In this document: piece by piece, positions 51,587 through 61,482 of the stretch
How positions within the stretch are numbered: the stretch's first letter is position 1
Layout of the letters: each line of letters starts with the position of its first letter
DNA from: Candidatus Blautia stercorigallinarum
GTDB taxonomy: Bacteria; Bacillota; Clostridia; Lachnospirales; Lachnospiraceae
DNA length: 64,000 nucleotides
Assembly: GCA_019112785.1 (NCBI GenBank)
Contig: DXIQ01000058.1
Coordinates: forward strand, 1-64,000
Direction: 5' to 3'
The notes under the pieces: generated by a model
Told to the model about the DNA's origin: nothing
Databases searched by the model: none
What the model saw: only the letters and a program-made list of their open reading frames with translations
Position numbers and translations under genes: made by a program

Positions 51587-52302
51587 TGGGAAAGGGCAGG
51601 ACCCTTGGCATCAGTCTCCTTCCCGCTTTGCTGTGGATCCTGATACAGTGTGCAGTAGTGCTGGGATTTCCACCGGTCATGTCGGGGATCGGCAATATAC
51701 TGTCCCTGCTGGGGGTGGATACCGGAGAATTTTATGGATTTCTTGAAAAGAATGGTTCCTATTGTATTTATATCCTTATGGATGTTATCATGCTGATACC
51801 GGCAGTGTTGTGGTTCCGGCGATTCCCGGTCAGAAGAGAAAAGAAAGAAGGGAGATTTTTCGGGATTTCTTTCCGGGGAATCCTGCTTTTGCTGCTGGCG
51901 GGTCTTTGCCTGCAGCTGCTCTCAAATCTGTTTTTAACCCTGGTATTTGGAATTTTCCCGGAACTGATGGAATCTTATTCCCAGGTCCTGGAAAATCTGG
52001 GAATGGACAGCCCTACAGTATTATCTTTGGCCTATACCGTGCTTGTGGCCCCTGTTACAGAAGAGCTGATTTTCAGAGGACTGACTCTGAGGATCCTGGA
52101 GGGAGCCTTTCCCTTCTGGGCGGCAAATATCCTTCAGGCTTTATATTTCGGAATCATCCATGGAAACCTGGTACAGGGAGGGTATGCTTTTCTGGCAGGA
52201 ATGGTCCTGGGATATCTGGTGAAAAGGAACGGCACTCTGGCTGCAGGCATCCTCTGCCACTTTGGCGTGAATCTTTCCGGCGTTTTATTAGGGCTTTTTT
52301 AG
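51583..52302 (+). CDS. CPBP-family intramembrane glutamic endopeptidase
   Basis: This 239-residue protein has about six or seven membrane segments. The paired glutamates and Arg of the CPBP (Abi/CAAX) family are in APVTEELIFRGLTLRI near residue 160; the first His is in YFGIIHGNLVQ and the second in LCHFGVNLSG. These form the intramembrane protease site. It is coupled to proA by a 4-base overlap and followed 13 bp later by the radical SAM gene. Its substrate is not apparent; it may process a peptide or a membrane regulator. Confidence 0.92.
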   Translation: MMGKGRTLGISLLPALLWILIQCAVVLGFPPVMSGIGNILSLLGVDTGEFYGFLEKNGSYCIYILMDVIMLIPAVLWFRRFPVRREKKEGRFFGISFRGILLLLLAGLCLQLLSNLFLTLVFGIFPELMESYSQVLENLGMDSPTVLSLAYTVLVAPVTEELIFRGLTLRILEGAFPFWAANILQALYFGIIHGNLVQGGYAFLAGMVLGYLVKRNGTLAAGILCHFGVNLSGVLLGLF

Positions 52303-52315
52303 GAGAACGAGAATT

Positions 52316-53419
52316 ATGAGACATTTACAGTTAATGGTTAAACCGGCTTCTTCCAACTGTAATCTCCGGTGTTCGTACTGCTTTTATGAAGACGAATGCA
52401 AAAACAGAGAGATACCGTCTTATGGGATCATGGATCTGGAGACTCTGGAGATAGTTGTAAAAAAAGCGTTGGAAGAGGCGGAGCAGTCCTGCACCTTTGG
52501 CTTTCAGGGAGGGGAACCTTTTTTAGCAGGCCTGCCTTTTTTCCGGAAGTTTATAGAATATACAGAGAAATATAAAAAGCCGGAAACCAGCCTGTCCTTT
52601 TGTATACAGACCAATGGGACGCTGATCGATGAAGAATGGATAGAGTTTTTAAAACAACATCATTTCCTTACAGGCATCTCCATGGACGGCATCCAGGAGA
52701 TCCATGACCGGAACAGAAAGGACGCCGGAGGTAAAGAGACTTTTAAAAAGGTACTGAAAAATGCCCGGCTCCTTCAGAATGCCGGAGGGAATGTGAATAT
52801 TCTCTGTGTCCTTACAAAACAGAGCGCAAGAAAGATCCGTTCTATATACAATTTTCTGAAAAAACAGGGGTTTTATTACCAGCAGTATATTCCCTGCCTG
52901 GATCCACTGGGAGAGGAAAGAGGCGGAAGACCCTGGTCTCTTACACCGGAAGATTATGGAAACGCCCTGAAGGAGCTGTTCGATCTGTGGTACAGGGATA
53001 TGATGGAAGGACAGAGGGTTTCGGTGCGGGAGTTTGATAACTGGCTGGCTATGCTGGGAGGAAATCCTCCGGAGGCCTGTGCTCAGATGGGACGCTGTTC
53101 TATGCAGAATATCATAGAGGCAAACGGAGATGTGTTTCCCTGCGATTTTTATGTCCTGGACCAGTACAGGACGGGAAATGTCCGGGATGAAGATTTTCGC
53201 TTTTTCCAGGAGGATCTTTCCACTATAAGATTTCTTGCAGAGGGAAAAGAGAGGGGCAGAGCCTGTCCTTCCTGTCACTGGTATCCTCTGTGCAGAGGCG
53301 GATGCCGGAGAGATTATACCCCAGAGGGAGAAAATTATTTCTGCCGGGCATATCAGGAATTTTTTCAATATGCCATTGAAAGGCTGGAGAAACTGGCGGC
53401 CATTACCTTTGGCTTTTAA
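52316..53419 (+). CDS. Radical SAM/SPASM protein, anaerobic sulfatase-maturase type
   Basis: This protein has 367 residues. The radical SAM cluster is in SNCNLRCSYCFYEDECK (C-x3-C-x2-C) near residue 15. FGFQGGEPFLAG is the GGEP motif. The SPASM end has CAQMGRCSMQNI, GDVFPCDFYVLD and ACPSCHWYPLCRGGC. This pattern fits anSME enzymes, which oxidise Cys/Ser of sulfatases to formylglycine, or similar peptide modifiers. No sulfatase gene is in the window. AGGAGA precedes the ATG. The CPBP protease just upstream suggests a peptide-processing link, but no precursor peptide was seen. Confidence 0.88.
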   Translation: MRHLQLMVKPASSNCNLRCSYCFYEDECKNREIPSYGIMDLETLEIVVKKALEEAEQSCTFGFQGGEPFLAGLPFFRKFIEYTEKYKKPETSLSFCIQTNGTLIDEEWIEFLKQHHFLTGISMDGIQEIHDRNRKDAGGKETFKKVLKNARLLQNAGGNVNILCVLTKQSARKIRSIYNFLKKQGFYYQQYIPCLDPLGEERGGRPWSLTPEDYGNALKELFDLWYRDMMEGQRVSVREFDNWLAMLGGNPPEACAQMGRCSMQNIIEANGDVFPCDFYVLDQYRTGNVRDEDFRFFQEDLSTIRFLAEGKERGRACPSCHWYPLCRGGCRRDYTPEGENYFCRAYQEFFQYAIERLEKLAAITFGF

Positions 53420-53553
53420 AGTCGAAAAGAATTCGGAAAGATATGTAAAAGAGTACTTGAAATTTTGGACGGTTAGTGGTAGAGTGATTATAGAAACATA
53501 AATGATGTTTTGAAACAAAAAAAATAGTGCATTTCTCAAAGGAGGAACAGGAA

Positions 53554-54570
53554 ATGGCAATTTTAGTGACAGGCGGAGCCGGTTTTATCGGAAGCCACAC
53601 AGTAGTGGAACTGCAGAATGCAGGCTATGATGTAGTTGTAGTGGATAACCTTTGCAATTCCAGTGAAAAATCATTGGAGCGTGTAAAACAGATCACAGGA
53701 AAACCGGTGAAGTTTTATAAGGCCGATATCCTGGACAGAGAAGCTTTAAATAAGATTTTTGATCAGGAGTCTATTGATTCCTGCATCCATTTCGCAGGAC
53801 TGAAAGCAGTAGGAGAATCTGTACAGAAGCCCTGGGAGTATTATGAGAACAATATCTCCGGTACACTGATTCTGGTAGATGTGATGAGAAAACATAATGT
53901 GAAAAACATCATCTTCTCTTCTTCCGCCACCGTATACGGGGATCCTGCTTTTGTTCCTATTACAGAAGAGTGCCCGAAAGGACAGTGTACAAATCCTTAC
54001 GGCTGGACAAAATCCATGCTGGAACAGGTTCTTACTGACATCCAGAAAGCAGATCCGGAATGGAATGTAGTTCTGTTAAGATATTTTAATCCTATCGGAG
54101 CACATCCAAGCGGACTGATCGGAGAAAATCCAAACGGTATCCCCAATAACCTGATGCCATACATAACCCAGGTAGCAGTAGGAAAACTGAAAGAGCTGGG
54201 TGTCTTCGGAAATGACTATGATACTCCGGACGGCACAGGCGTGAGAGATTATATCCATGTGGTAGACCTGGCCAAAGGTCATGTAAAAGCCCTGAAGAAA
54301 CTGGAAGACCACTCCGGACTTTCTATCTATAATCTGGGAACCGGAAAAGGATACAGCGTACTGGATATTGTAAAGAATTTTGAGGAAGCTACAGGAGTGA
54401 AGATCCCCTATGTGATCAAACCCCGCCGTGCAGGAGATATCGCTACCTGCTACGCCAGCGCAGAGAAGGCAGAGAAAGAGCTGGGCTGGAAAGCTGAATA
54501 TGATATCAAAGATATGTGCCGGGACTCCTGGAACTGGCAGTCAAAGAATCCTAACGGATATGAGGACTGA
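53554..54570 (+). CDS. galE: UDP-glucose 4-epimerase
   Basis: This 338-residue extended SDR enzyme interconverts UDP-glucose and UDP-galactose with bound NAD. It has NAD site [31 protein letters not shown], catalytic Ser in [10 protein letters not shown] and Tyr-x3-Lys in [16 protein letters not shown] 53554 follows AAAGGAGG (53539-53546). A possible promoter (TTGAAA, 17 bp, TAGAGT) lies before it. It is followed by the large inverted repeat at 54595. Confidence 0.96.
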   Translation: MAILVTGGAGFIGSHTVVELQNAGYDVVVVDNLCNSSEKSLERVKQITGKPVKFYKADILDREALNKIFDQESIDSCIHFAGLKAVGESVQKPWEYYENNISGTLILVDVMRKHNVKNIIFSSSATVYGDPAFVPITEECPKGQCTNPYGWTKSMLEQVLTDIQKADPEWNVVLLRYFNPIGAHPSGLIGENPNGIPNNLMPYITQVAVGKLKELGVFGNDYDTPDGTGVRDYIHVVDLAKGHVKALKKLEDHSGLSIYNLGTGKGYSVLDIVKNFEEATGVKIPYVIKPRRAGDIATCYASAEKAEKELGWKAEYDIKDMCRDSWNWQSKNPNGYED

Positions 54571-54594
54571 GAGATCATAGAATAACAAAAAATT

Positions 54595-54749
54595 AAAAGG
54601 CGCTGCCGCATTAATTAAAATCGAGAATATTTATACATTTTATTGCTCCGTCTGCAACCCTTTGAGCCTATAGTCTCAAAGCGGTGCAGGACAAATTCGC
54701 ATAAAATGTACAAATATTCCTGAAATATGTTAATGCGGCAGCGCCTTTT
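54595..54749. repeat. 155-bp nested inverted-repeat element
   Basis: The outer arms (54595-54614 and 54730-54749) are 20-bp perfect complements, AAAAGGCGCTGCCGCATTAA on the left. The middle arms, AATATTTATACATTTTAT and ATAAAATGTACAAATATT (54626-54643, 54701-54718), pair with one mismatch. An inner CTGCA/TGCAG and CTTTGAG/CTCAAAG form the tip. It lies between convergent genes and could terminate both. Its size and nesting exceed a simple terminator. The TTAATGCGGCAG arm recurs in the terminator at 58512. Confidence 0.88.
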
Positions 54750-54786
54750 TTTATTATATATATGGCGGGGTATGTCTCATGTTCCT

Positions 54787-54824
54787 ATCCCCCTGGCTAA
54801 AAGCCGGCTTTTAGCCAGGGGGAT
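54787..54824. repeat. 38-bp perfect palindrome
   Basis: The sequence from 54787 to 54824 equals its own reverse complement; each half is ATCCCCCTGGCTAAAAGCC. It lies 5 bp after the stop of the DUF1846 gene on the minus strand and has no T run, so it is a stable hairpin, possibly an mRNA 3' end stabiliser. Confidence 0.9.
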
Positions 54825-54829
54825 GGAGA

Positions 54830-56305
54830 TCAATATAATTTTTTATGCTCATACACCGGCTCTGTAGTAAGCTGTACCCCTAATTTCTTAAAGATTTTTT
54901 TATCTATAGAGGAGAGCATCACAGAAGAATGTACCTGACAGCCTTTTAACTTGGGCAGCTGTTCCAGGGCCAGTTTGGCGATATCGCTGGTAGCGGCGCT
55001 GCTGGAAAGGGCAATGAGTACTTCATCGGTATGGAGTCTCGGGTTTTTGCTTCCCAGGTATTCTGTTTTCAGCTTCTGGATAGGCTCAATGGCTACTGGA
55101 GAGATCACATGGATCTTATGCTGGATCCCGGCCAGCTCTTTCAGGGTATTCAAAAGCAGGGCGGCAGAAGCTCCCAGCAGATCAGAAGTCTTGCCTGTGA
55201 TGATCCTTCCGTCTTCCAGTTCGATGGCAGCGGCCGGTCCTCCTGTCTGTTCGGCTCTTTCCTTAGCGGCAACTGTGACCTTTCTGTTTTCAGGAGAAAT
55301 TCCTGCCTGTTTCATCAGCAGTTCCAGCTTGAACACTTCTTCATCGGTGCTTGTCTCTTCCAGACGTCCGGTAAGTGCCTGATAGTAACGGCGGATGATC
55401 TCCTGTTTGGAAGCTTCCCGGCATACTTCATCATCTATGATACAGTTTCCGGCCATATTGACCCCCATATCCGTAGGAGACTGGTAAGGGCATTTTCCGA
55501 AGATACGTTCAAATATAGCACTGAGAACTGGGAAGATCTCCACATCTCTGTTGTAGTTGACGGTGGTTTCTCCATAGGCTTCCAGATGGAAAGGATCGAT
55601 CATATTTACGTCATTCAGATCAGCGGTAGCTGCTTCATAAGCCAGGTTTACCGGATGCTTCAGCGGAATGTTCCAGATAGGGAAAGTTTCGAATTTAGCG
55701 TAGCCTGCGTGGATCCCCCGTTTATGTTCATGATAGAGCTGGGAGAGACAGGTAGCCATTTTTCCGCTTCCAGGTCCGGGGGCAGTAACGACTACCAGAG
55801 GACGGGAGGTCTCTATGTATTCGTTTCTTCCATATCCTTCGTCGCTTACGATGAGAGGGATATTGCTTGGATAGCCTTCAATAGGATAGTGGATATAGAC
55901 CCGGATCCCAAGACCCTCCAGTTTTGCCTTAAAGGCATTGGCGCTGTTCTGTCCGGAATACTGGGTGATCACTACGCTTCCTACAAAAAGGCCTCTGTTT
56001 TTGAATGCGTCGATAAGACGGAGTACATCAATATCATAGGTGATCCCCAGATCTCCTCTGACTTTGTTTTTTTCAATATCTCCGGCACTGATCACGATGA
56101 CGATTTCCGCATGATCTGAAAGCTGCATTAACATACGAAGCTTACTGTCCGGGGCAAATCCGGGTAAAACTCTGGAAGCATGATAGTCGTCAAAAAGCTT
56201 CCCTCCAAACTCCAGGTACAATTTATTGTCGAACTTGCTGATACGTTCTTTAATATGCTCAGACTGCATAGATAAATACTTCTCGTTATCAAAACCGATT
56301 TTCAT
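54830..56305 (-). CDS. DUF1846-family protein
   Basis: This 491-residue protein is uncharacterised, but the family is widespread in Firmicutes. It opens MKIGFDNEKYLSMQSEHIKE. A P-loop-like VVTAPGPGSGKMATCLSQL lies near residue 175, followed by HKRGIHAGYAKFETFPIWN. IITGKTSDLLGASAALLLNT occurs later. No membrane segments are visible. It is a single gene with its own region upstream; the function is unknown and should not be guessed beyond possible nucleotide binding. Confidence 0.93.
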   Translation of the reverse strand: MKIGFDNEKYLSMQSEHIKERISKFDNKLYLEFGGKLFDDYHASRVLPGFAPDSKLRMLMQLSDHAEIVIVISAGDIEKNKVRGDLGITYDIDVLRLIDAFKNRGLFVGSVVITQYSGQNSANAFKAKLEGLGIRVYIHYPIEGYPSNIPLIVSDEGYGRNEYIETSRPLVVVTAPGPGSGKMATCLSQLYHEHKRGIHAGYAKFETFPIWNIPLKHPVNLAYEAATADLNDVNMIDPFHLEAYGETTVNYNRDVEIFPVLSAIFERIFGKCPYQSPTDMGVNMAGNCIIDDEVCREASKQEIIRRYYQALTGRLEETSTDEEVFKLELLMKQAGISPENRKVTVAAKERAEQTGGPAAAIELEDGRIITGKTSDLLGASAALLLNTLKELAGIQHKIHVISPVAIEPIQKLKTEYLGSKNPRLHTDEVLIALSSSAATSDIAKLALEQLPKLKGCQVHSSVMLSSIDKKIFKKLGVQLTTEPVYEHKKLY

Positions 56306-56470
56306 TTTTTTTGTCGCCCCTTCTTTCCAAATTTTTTTATTACTGGGTTAGTATACTACAAATGCGGAGGGAAATTCCAGCCCGGGAAGAAAAAATATTT
56401 TATTTTGTGGATATTCAACAGAAATTTACAAAAGTTTAAGAATTGTGTTCTCTTTTTCATCATGTTCATA

Positions 56471-56500
56471 TTGACTTTATAAACCCAGAATCTTTATAAT
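56471..56500 (+). promoter_or_regulatory. Promoter of ftsH (second copy)
   Basis: TTGACT (56471-56476), 18 bp, TATAAT (56495-56500), 28 bp before the start. Confidence 0.7.
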
Positions 56501-56527
56501 ATAAAAGATAATGTGAGGAGGAATGAA

Positions 56528-58492
56528 ATGAATCAGAATCAAAATAATGATCCTAAGAATGACGGACCCAAGAACAGACAGTCCCTGCTGGTGTTGCTGG
56601 TCTGCATTATGATCAGTCTGGTCTGTGTGAATCTTTTAAGCAGGATGACAAGCAATATGACCAGTGAGATCCCATACAGTGAATTTATAAAGATGCTGGA
56701 AGCGGGAGAAGTGGAAAGTGTAGTGCTGAAATCCGATACTCTGACTATTACCCCCAAGACTAAGAACTCCATGACAGGCACAACGGAGATCTATACCACT
56801 TTGATGGAAGATGAGAGCGAGCTGACCCAGCGTCTGGAAGAGGCCGGAGTAGATAAGTATTATAAGGAACCGCCGGATATGACCTCCAGTATCATTTACA
56901 GTCTGCTGAGCATCGTGCTTCCTGTGCTGATCATGGTGGGCCTGTTAAGCTGGCTTTTCCGCCGTATGAATAAGGGCGGAGGAATGATGGGAGGCGTAGG
57001 AAAGAGCAAAGCCAAGGCCTATGTCCAGAAGGAGACAGGGGTTACTTTTAAAGATGTAGCCGGCGAGGATGAGGCCAAGGAATCTCTCCAGGAAGTGGTG
57101 GATTTTCTCCATAATCCTGGAAAATATGCGGCTATCGGTGCAAAACTCCCAAAAGGCGCCCTTCTGGTAGGTCCTCCGGGAACCGGTAAGACACTTCTGG
57201 CAAAGGCAGTGGCAGGAGAAGCTCATGTGCCATTTTTCTCTCTGTCCGGATCAGATTTCGTAGAGATGTTTGTAGGTGTAGGCGCTTCCCGTGTAAGAGA
57301 TCTGTTTGAGGAGGCGAAGAAAAACGCTCCCTGTATTATCTTTATCGATGAGGTGGATGCCATCGGAAAAACCCGTGATTCCCGTTACGGAGGAAATGAT
57401 GAGCGGGAGCAGACCTTGAATCAGCTTCTGGCTGAGATGGATGGATTTGATACATCCAAAGGTCTGTTGATCCTGGCGGCTACCAACCGTCCGGAAGTAC
57501 TGGATCCGGCTCTTCTGCGTCCTGGACGTTTTGACCGGCGGATCATCGTGGACCGTCCGGATCTGAAAGGCCGTGTAAGTATCCTGAAAGTCCATGCCAA
57601 GAATGTATCTCTGGATGAGACTGTGGATCTGGATGCCATTGCCCTGGCTACGTCAGGGGCAGTAGGATCAGATCTGGCAAACATGATCAATGAAGCGGCC
57701 ATCCTGGCTGTAAAGCACGGACGGAAAGCAGTGTCCCAGAAAGACCTGCTGGAAGCGGTGGAAGTAGTCCTGGTGGGTAAAGAGAAAAAAGACCGGATCT
57801 TAAGTCCTGAAGAGAGAAAGATCGTTTCCTACCATGAGGTGGGACATGCATTGGTCAGCGCTCTTCAGAAAGATTCCGAGCCGGTGCAGAAGATCACCAT
57901 TGTTCCCAGGACCATGGGAGCTCTGGGGTATGTGATGCATGTGCCGGAGGAAGAGAAATACCTGAACACTAAGAAAGAACTGGAAGCTATGCTGGTAGGC
58001 TATCTGGGAGGCCGGGCAGCAGAGGAGATCGTTTTTGATACAGTGACTACAGGAGCTGCCAATGATATTGAGCAGGCTACAAAGGTAGCCAGAGCCATGA
58101 TCACTCAGTACGGCATGTCTGACCGCTTCGGCCTTATGGGACTGGCGGAGACCCAGAGCCAGTATCTGGACGGACGGGCTATGTTAAACTGCGGTGATTC
58201 TACAGCTACAGAGATCGATCATGAGGTTATGAAACTTCTGAAAAAATCTTATGATGAGGCAAAACGTCTTCTCAGTGAGAACCGGGAGGTTATGGATAAG
58301 ATCGCCGCATTTCTGATCGAAAAGGAAACCATTACCGGAAAAGAATTCATGAAGATCTTCCACGAGGCACGGAGAATTACGGAACCGGAGTCAAAGCAGA
58401 GGATCAGTGAAAAGAATCCAGGAGAGAAACAGGAGAATACTCCGGAGGAACTTCCGGTAGAGACACAGCCGGTTTCAGAAAATCCGGCGTAA
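56528..58492 (+). CDS. ftsH: ATP-dependent zinc metalloprotease FtsH (second copy)
   Basis: This 654-residue protein has two N-terminal membrane segments ([19 protein letters not shown] and [20 protein letters not shown]), Walker [14 protein letters not shown], Walker [13 protein letters not shown], and zinc site [12 protein letters not shown]. The ~35-residue C-terminal tail is rich in Glu, Pro and Gln. MNQNQNND at 56528 follows GAGGAGGA. It shares the core with the copy at 33024-34841, but the termini differ, so the two may serve different partners. A terminator follows. Confidence 0.96.
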   Translation: MNQNQNNDPKNDGPKNRQSLLVLLVCIMISLVCVNLLSRMTSNMTSEIPYSEFIKMLEAGEVESVVLKSDTLTITPKTKNSMTGTTEIYTTLMEDESELTQRLEEAGVDKYYKEPPDMTSSIIYSLLSIVLPVLIMVGLLSWLFRRMNKGGGMMGGVGKSKAKAYVQKETGVTFKDVAGEDEAKESLQEVVDFLHNPGKYAAIGAKLPKGALLVGPPGTGKTLLAKAVAGEAHVPFFSLSGSDFVEMFVGVGASRVRDLFEEAKKNAPCIIFIDEVDAIGKTRDSRYGGNDEREQTLNQLLAEMDGFDTSKGLLILAATNRPEVLDPALLRPGRFDRRIIVDRPDLKGRVSILKVHAKNVSLDETVDLDAIALATSGAVGSDLANMINEAAILAVKHGRKAVSQKDLLEAVEVVLVGKEKKDRILSPEERKIVSYHEVGHALVSALQKDSEPVQKITIVPRTMGALGYVMHVPEEEKYLNTKKELEAMLVGYLGGRAAEEIVFDTVTTGAANDIEQATKVARAMITQYGMSDRFGLMGLAETQSQYLDGRAMLNCGDSTATEIDHEVMKLLKKSYDEAKRLLSENREVMDKIAAFLIEKETITGKEFMKIFHEARRITEPESKQRISEKNPGEKQENTPEELPVETQPVSENPA

Positions 58493-58511
58493 CAACAGAA
58501 TAGGAGTCAGG

Positions 58512-58561
58512 AACTGCCGTATTAAATGGATATGTGAGAAAATTTAATGCGGCAGTTTTTT
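58512..58561 (+). terminator. Intrinsic terminator after ftsH (second copy)
   Basis: AACTGCCGTATTAAA pairs with TTTAATGCGGCAGTT (one mismatch), then T7. The right arm resembles the outer arm of the repeat at 54595. Confidence 0.9.
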
Positions 58562-58583
58562 TATCATAAGGGAAAGGTAGTAA

Positions 58584-60455
58584 ATGATGTTTGATATAGA
58601 AGAAGAGCTGAAAAAACTTCCTGCCTGTCCGGGAGTTTATATCATGCATGACGATAAGGACGCCATTATCTATGTGGGAAAGGCTATAAGCCTGAAAAAC
58701 CGGGTGCGCCAGTATTTTCAGAAAAGCCGGAACCTGGGGATCAAAAAGGAACAGATGGTGGAACAGATCGCCAGGTTTGAGTATATCATTACAGATTCGG
58801 AGCTGGAGGCCCTGGTGCTGGAGTCCAATCTGATCAAGGAGCATCGTCCAAAATACAATACTATGCTGAAGGACGATAAAAATTATCCTTTTATAAAGGT
58901 AACGGTAGGGGAAGAGTTTCCCAGGATCATGCTGGCCAGAAAAATGAAAAAGGATAAGTCACGGTATTTTGGCCCCTATACCAGCAGTACAGCGGTAAAG
59001 GATGTGATCGAGCTTACCAGAAAGCTGTATCATCTTCGTTCCTGCAACCGCAGTCTGCCCAGGGATATCGGAAAAGAACGTCCCTGTCTGTATTACCATA
59101 TAAAACAGTGCAATGGACCCTGCCAGGGATATATTTCCCAGGAAGATTATAAAAAACAGGTAGATGGACTGCTGGATTTTCTGAATGGAAATCACAGGGA
59201 AATCCTGAAAGAACTGGAAGAAAAGATGTTACAGGCCTCAGATAAACTGGATTTTGAAGAAGCGGCCCAGTACCGGGATCTGATCCAGAGCGTGGAGAAA
59301 ATCGGAGAGCGGCAGAAGATCACTGATCAGCACAGAGAGGATAAAGATATCATAGCGGCGGCTATAGAGGGAGAGGACGCGGTAGCCCAGGTCTTCTTTA
59401 TGAGAGACGGAAAGCTGATCGGACGAGACCATTTTTATATGAAGATTGCCCCCGGTGATGACCGGAAGGGAGTACTTTCCAGTTTTCTGAAGCAGTTTTA
59501 CGCAGGAACTCCTTTTATTCCCAAAGAGATCATGCTCCAGGAAGAGGTTGAGGATATGGAGCTGGTAGCCCAGTGGCTGGAAAAGAAAAAGGGACAGAAA
59601 GTGCGGATCACCGTGCCTAAGAAGGGAACGAAGGAAAAACTGGTAGAGCTGGCCTATCAGAATGCTCAGATGGTCCTTCAGAGAGATAAAGAGAGGATCA
59701 AGAGGGAAGAAGGACGTACCATCGGCGCGGTAAAAGAGATTGCTGCCCTTTTAGGACTTGCAGAGATCAACAGGATCGAGGCTTTCGACATTTCCAATAT
59801 CAGCGGTTTCCAGTCTGTAGGTTCTATGGTGGTCTATGAAAAGGGAAAGCCAAAGAAAAGCGATTACCGGAAATTCAGGATCAAGTGGGTAAAAGGCGCA
59901 AATGACTATGCCAGTATGGAGGAGGTCCTTACCAGAAGATTTATTCATGGATTGGATGAACAGGAAGAAAGAAAGGCAGAAAATTTAGAAGATGATTATG
60001 GAAGCTTTACCAGATTTCCGGACCTTCTTATGATGGACGGAGGAAAAGGACAGGTAAATATCGCGCTGGATGTTCTGGAAAAGCTGGATCTTCATATTCC
60101 TGTATGTGGAATGGTGAAAGATGACCGGCACAGGACCCGGGGCCTGTACTACAATAACGAGGAAATCCCCATCGATAAAGACAGCGAGGGATTTAAACTG
60201 ATCACCAGGATCCAGGATGAGGCCCACAGGTTCGCCATAGAGTATCATCGTTCTCTGCGGAGCAAGGGACAGGTCCATTCCATGCTGGAGGATATTCCAG
60301 GTATCGGTCCGGCCAGAAGAAAAGCTCTTATGAAGCATTTTAAAGGACTGGAGGGAATACGGGAGGCTACAGTGGAGGAGCTGGCCGCTATAGATTCTAT
60401 GAATGAAAAATCGGCCGGAGAGGTGTATGCTTTTTTTCATCAGAGGGAAGACTAA
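58584..60455 (+). CDS. uvrC: Excinuclease ABC subunit C
   Basis: This 623-residue nuclease of nucleotide excision repair makes both cuts around a lesion marked by UvrAB. The GIY-YIG domain covers residues ~10-95 ([20 protein letters not shown]). A UVR motif lies near residue 210 ([18 protein letters not shown]). The RNase H-like C-terminal nuclease has [13 protein letters not shown] and [12 protein letters not shown], then a helix-hairpin-helix end ([19 protein letters not shown]). An AAGGGAAAGG site precedes ATG 58584. Confidence 0.97.
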   Translation: MMFDIEEELKKLPACPGVYIMHDDKDAIIYVGKAISLKNRVRQYFQKSRNLGIKKEQMVEQIARFEYIITDSELEALVLESNLIKEHRPKYNTMLKDDKNYPFIKVTVGEEFPRIMLARKMKKDKSRYFGPYTSSTAVKDVIELTRKLYHLRSCNRSLPRDIGKERPCLYYHIKQCNGPCQGYISQEDYKKQVDGLLDFLNGNHREILKELEEKMLQASDKLDFEEAAQYRDLIQSVEKIGERQKITDQHREDKDIIAAAIEGEDAVAQVFFMRDGKLIGRDHFYMKIAPGDDRKGVLSSFLKQFYAGTPFIPKEIMLQEEVEDMELVAQWLEKKKGQKVRITVPKKGTKEKLVELAYQNAQMVLQRDKERIKREEGRTIGAVKEIAALLGLAEINRIEAFDISNISGFQSVGSMVVYEKGKPKKSDYRKFRIKWVKGANDYASMEEVLTRRFIHGLDEQEERKAENLEDDYGSFTRFPDLLMMDGGKGQVNIALDVLEKLDLHIPVCGMVKDDRHRTRGLYYNNEEIPIDKDSEGFKLITRIQDEAHRFAIEYHRSLRSKGQVHSMLEDIPGIGPARRKALMKHFKGLEGIREATVEELAAIDSMNEKSAGEVYAFFHQRED

Positions 60456-60470
60456 ACTTCCAGAGGATTG

Positions 60471-60499
60471 TTGAACTTGCTCATACCATATGATAAAAT
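60471..60499 (+). promoter_or_regulatory. Promoter of hprK
   Basis: TTGAAC (60471-60476), 17 bp, TAAAAT (60494-60499), 39 bp before the start. Confidence 0.6.
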
Positions 60500-60538
60500 A
60501 GGGATAGATTTTTAAGATAAACCGAAGGAGAGAGAGAC

Positions 60539-61480
60539 ATGAAAGGTGTAGAATTAAAAAAAATGATACAGGAACTGAACCTGTATAATAAGACACCGGA
60601 TATTGACATATCTGCAAAAAGGATCAACACGCCGGAGATCAACCGTCCGGCTCTGCAGCTTACCGGCTATCTGGAGCATTTTGCCAACGAACGGGTCCAG
60701 ATCATCGGTTATGTGGAGTATACTTATCTTCTGCATTTGCAAAGAGAGGAGAAAGTAAAAGCATTTGAACGCTTTGTTTCCAGTAAGATCCCATGCGTAG
60801 TGTTTACGACCATGACAGAACCTGATGAGGATATGCTGAATCTGGCTCATAAATATGATGTGCCGATCCTGGTGACCAGAAATACTACATCAGCTTTCAT
60901 GGCTGAGATTATCCGTTGGCTGGGTGTACAGCTTGCACCCTGCATTTCTATCCATGGTGTGCTGGTAGATGTATATGGTGAAGGCGTACTGATCATGGGC
61001 GAGAGCGGTATTGGAAAGAGCGAAGCCGCCCTGGAACTGATCAAGAGAGGCCACCGTCTGGTCAGCGATGATGTGGTAGAGATCCGCCGTGTCAGCGATG
61101 TGACCCTGGTCGGATCTGCGCCTGACATTACCAGACATTTTATTGAACTTCGAGGAATCGGGATCATTGATGTGAAGACCCTTTTCGGTGTGGAGAGTGT
61201 TAAGAATACCCAGTCTATCGATCTGGTGATCAAGCTGGAAGAGTGGAACCGGGATAAGGAATATGATCGTCTCGGTATGGAAGAAGAGTATACAGAGTTC
61301 CTTGGCAACAAAGTAGTCTGCCATTCTCTTCCTATCCGCCCCGGCCGGAATCTGGCAGTGATCGTAGAGGCTGCAGCTGTTAATCACAGACAGAAGAAGA
61401 TGGGATATAACGCGGCTCAGGAATTATACAGACGTGTTCAGGAGAACATGATGAAGAAGAGAGAAGAGGGAGATGAGTAA
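60539..61480 (+). CDS. hprK: HPr kinase/phosphorylase
   Basis: This 313-residue enzyme phosphorylates Ser46 of HPr and removes it again, the central switch of carbon catabolite control in Firmicutes. Walker A is IMGESGIGKSEAALEL near residue 155, and ELRGIGIIDVKTLFG is the HprK signature. The N-terminal half carries TNRP-like YLEHFANERVQIIGYVEY. AAGGAGAGAG sets the start. The glucokinase gene is two bases downstream, tying the CCR switch to glucose entry. Confidence 0.97.
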   Translation: MKGVELKKMIQELNLYNKTPDIDISAKRINTPEINRPALQLTGYLEHFANERVQIIGYVEYTYLLHLQREEKVKAFERFVSSKIPCVVFTTMTEPDEDMLNLAHKYDVPILVTRNTTSAFMAEIIRWLGVQLAPCISIHGVLVDVYGEGVLIMGESGIGKSEAALELIKRGHRLVSDDVVEIRRVSDVTLVGSAPDITRHFIELRGIGIIDVKTLFGVESVKNTQSIDLVIKLEEWNRDKEYDRLGMEEEYTEFLGNKVVCHSLPIRPGRNLAVIVEAAAVNHRQKKMGYNAAQELYRRVQENMMKKREEGDE

Positions 61481-61482
61481 CT

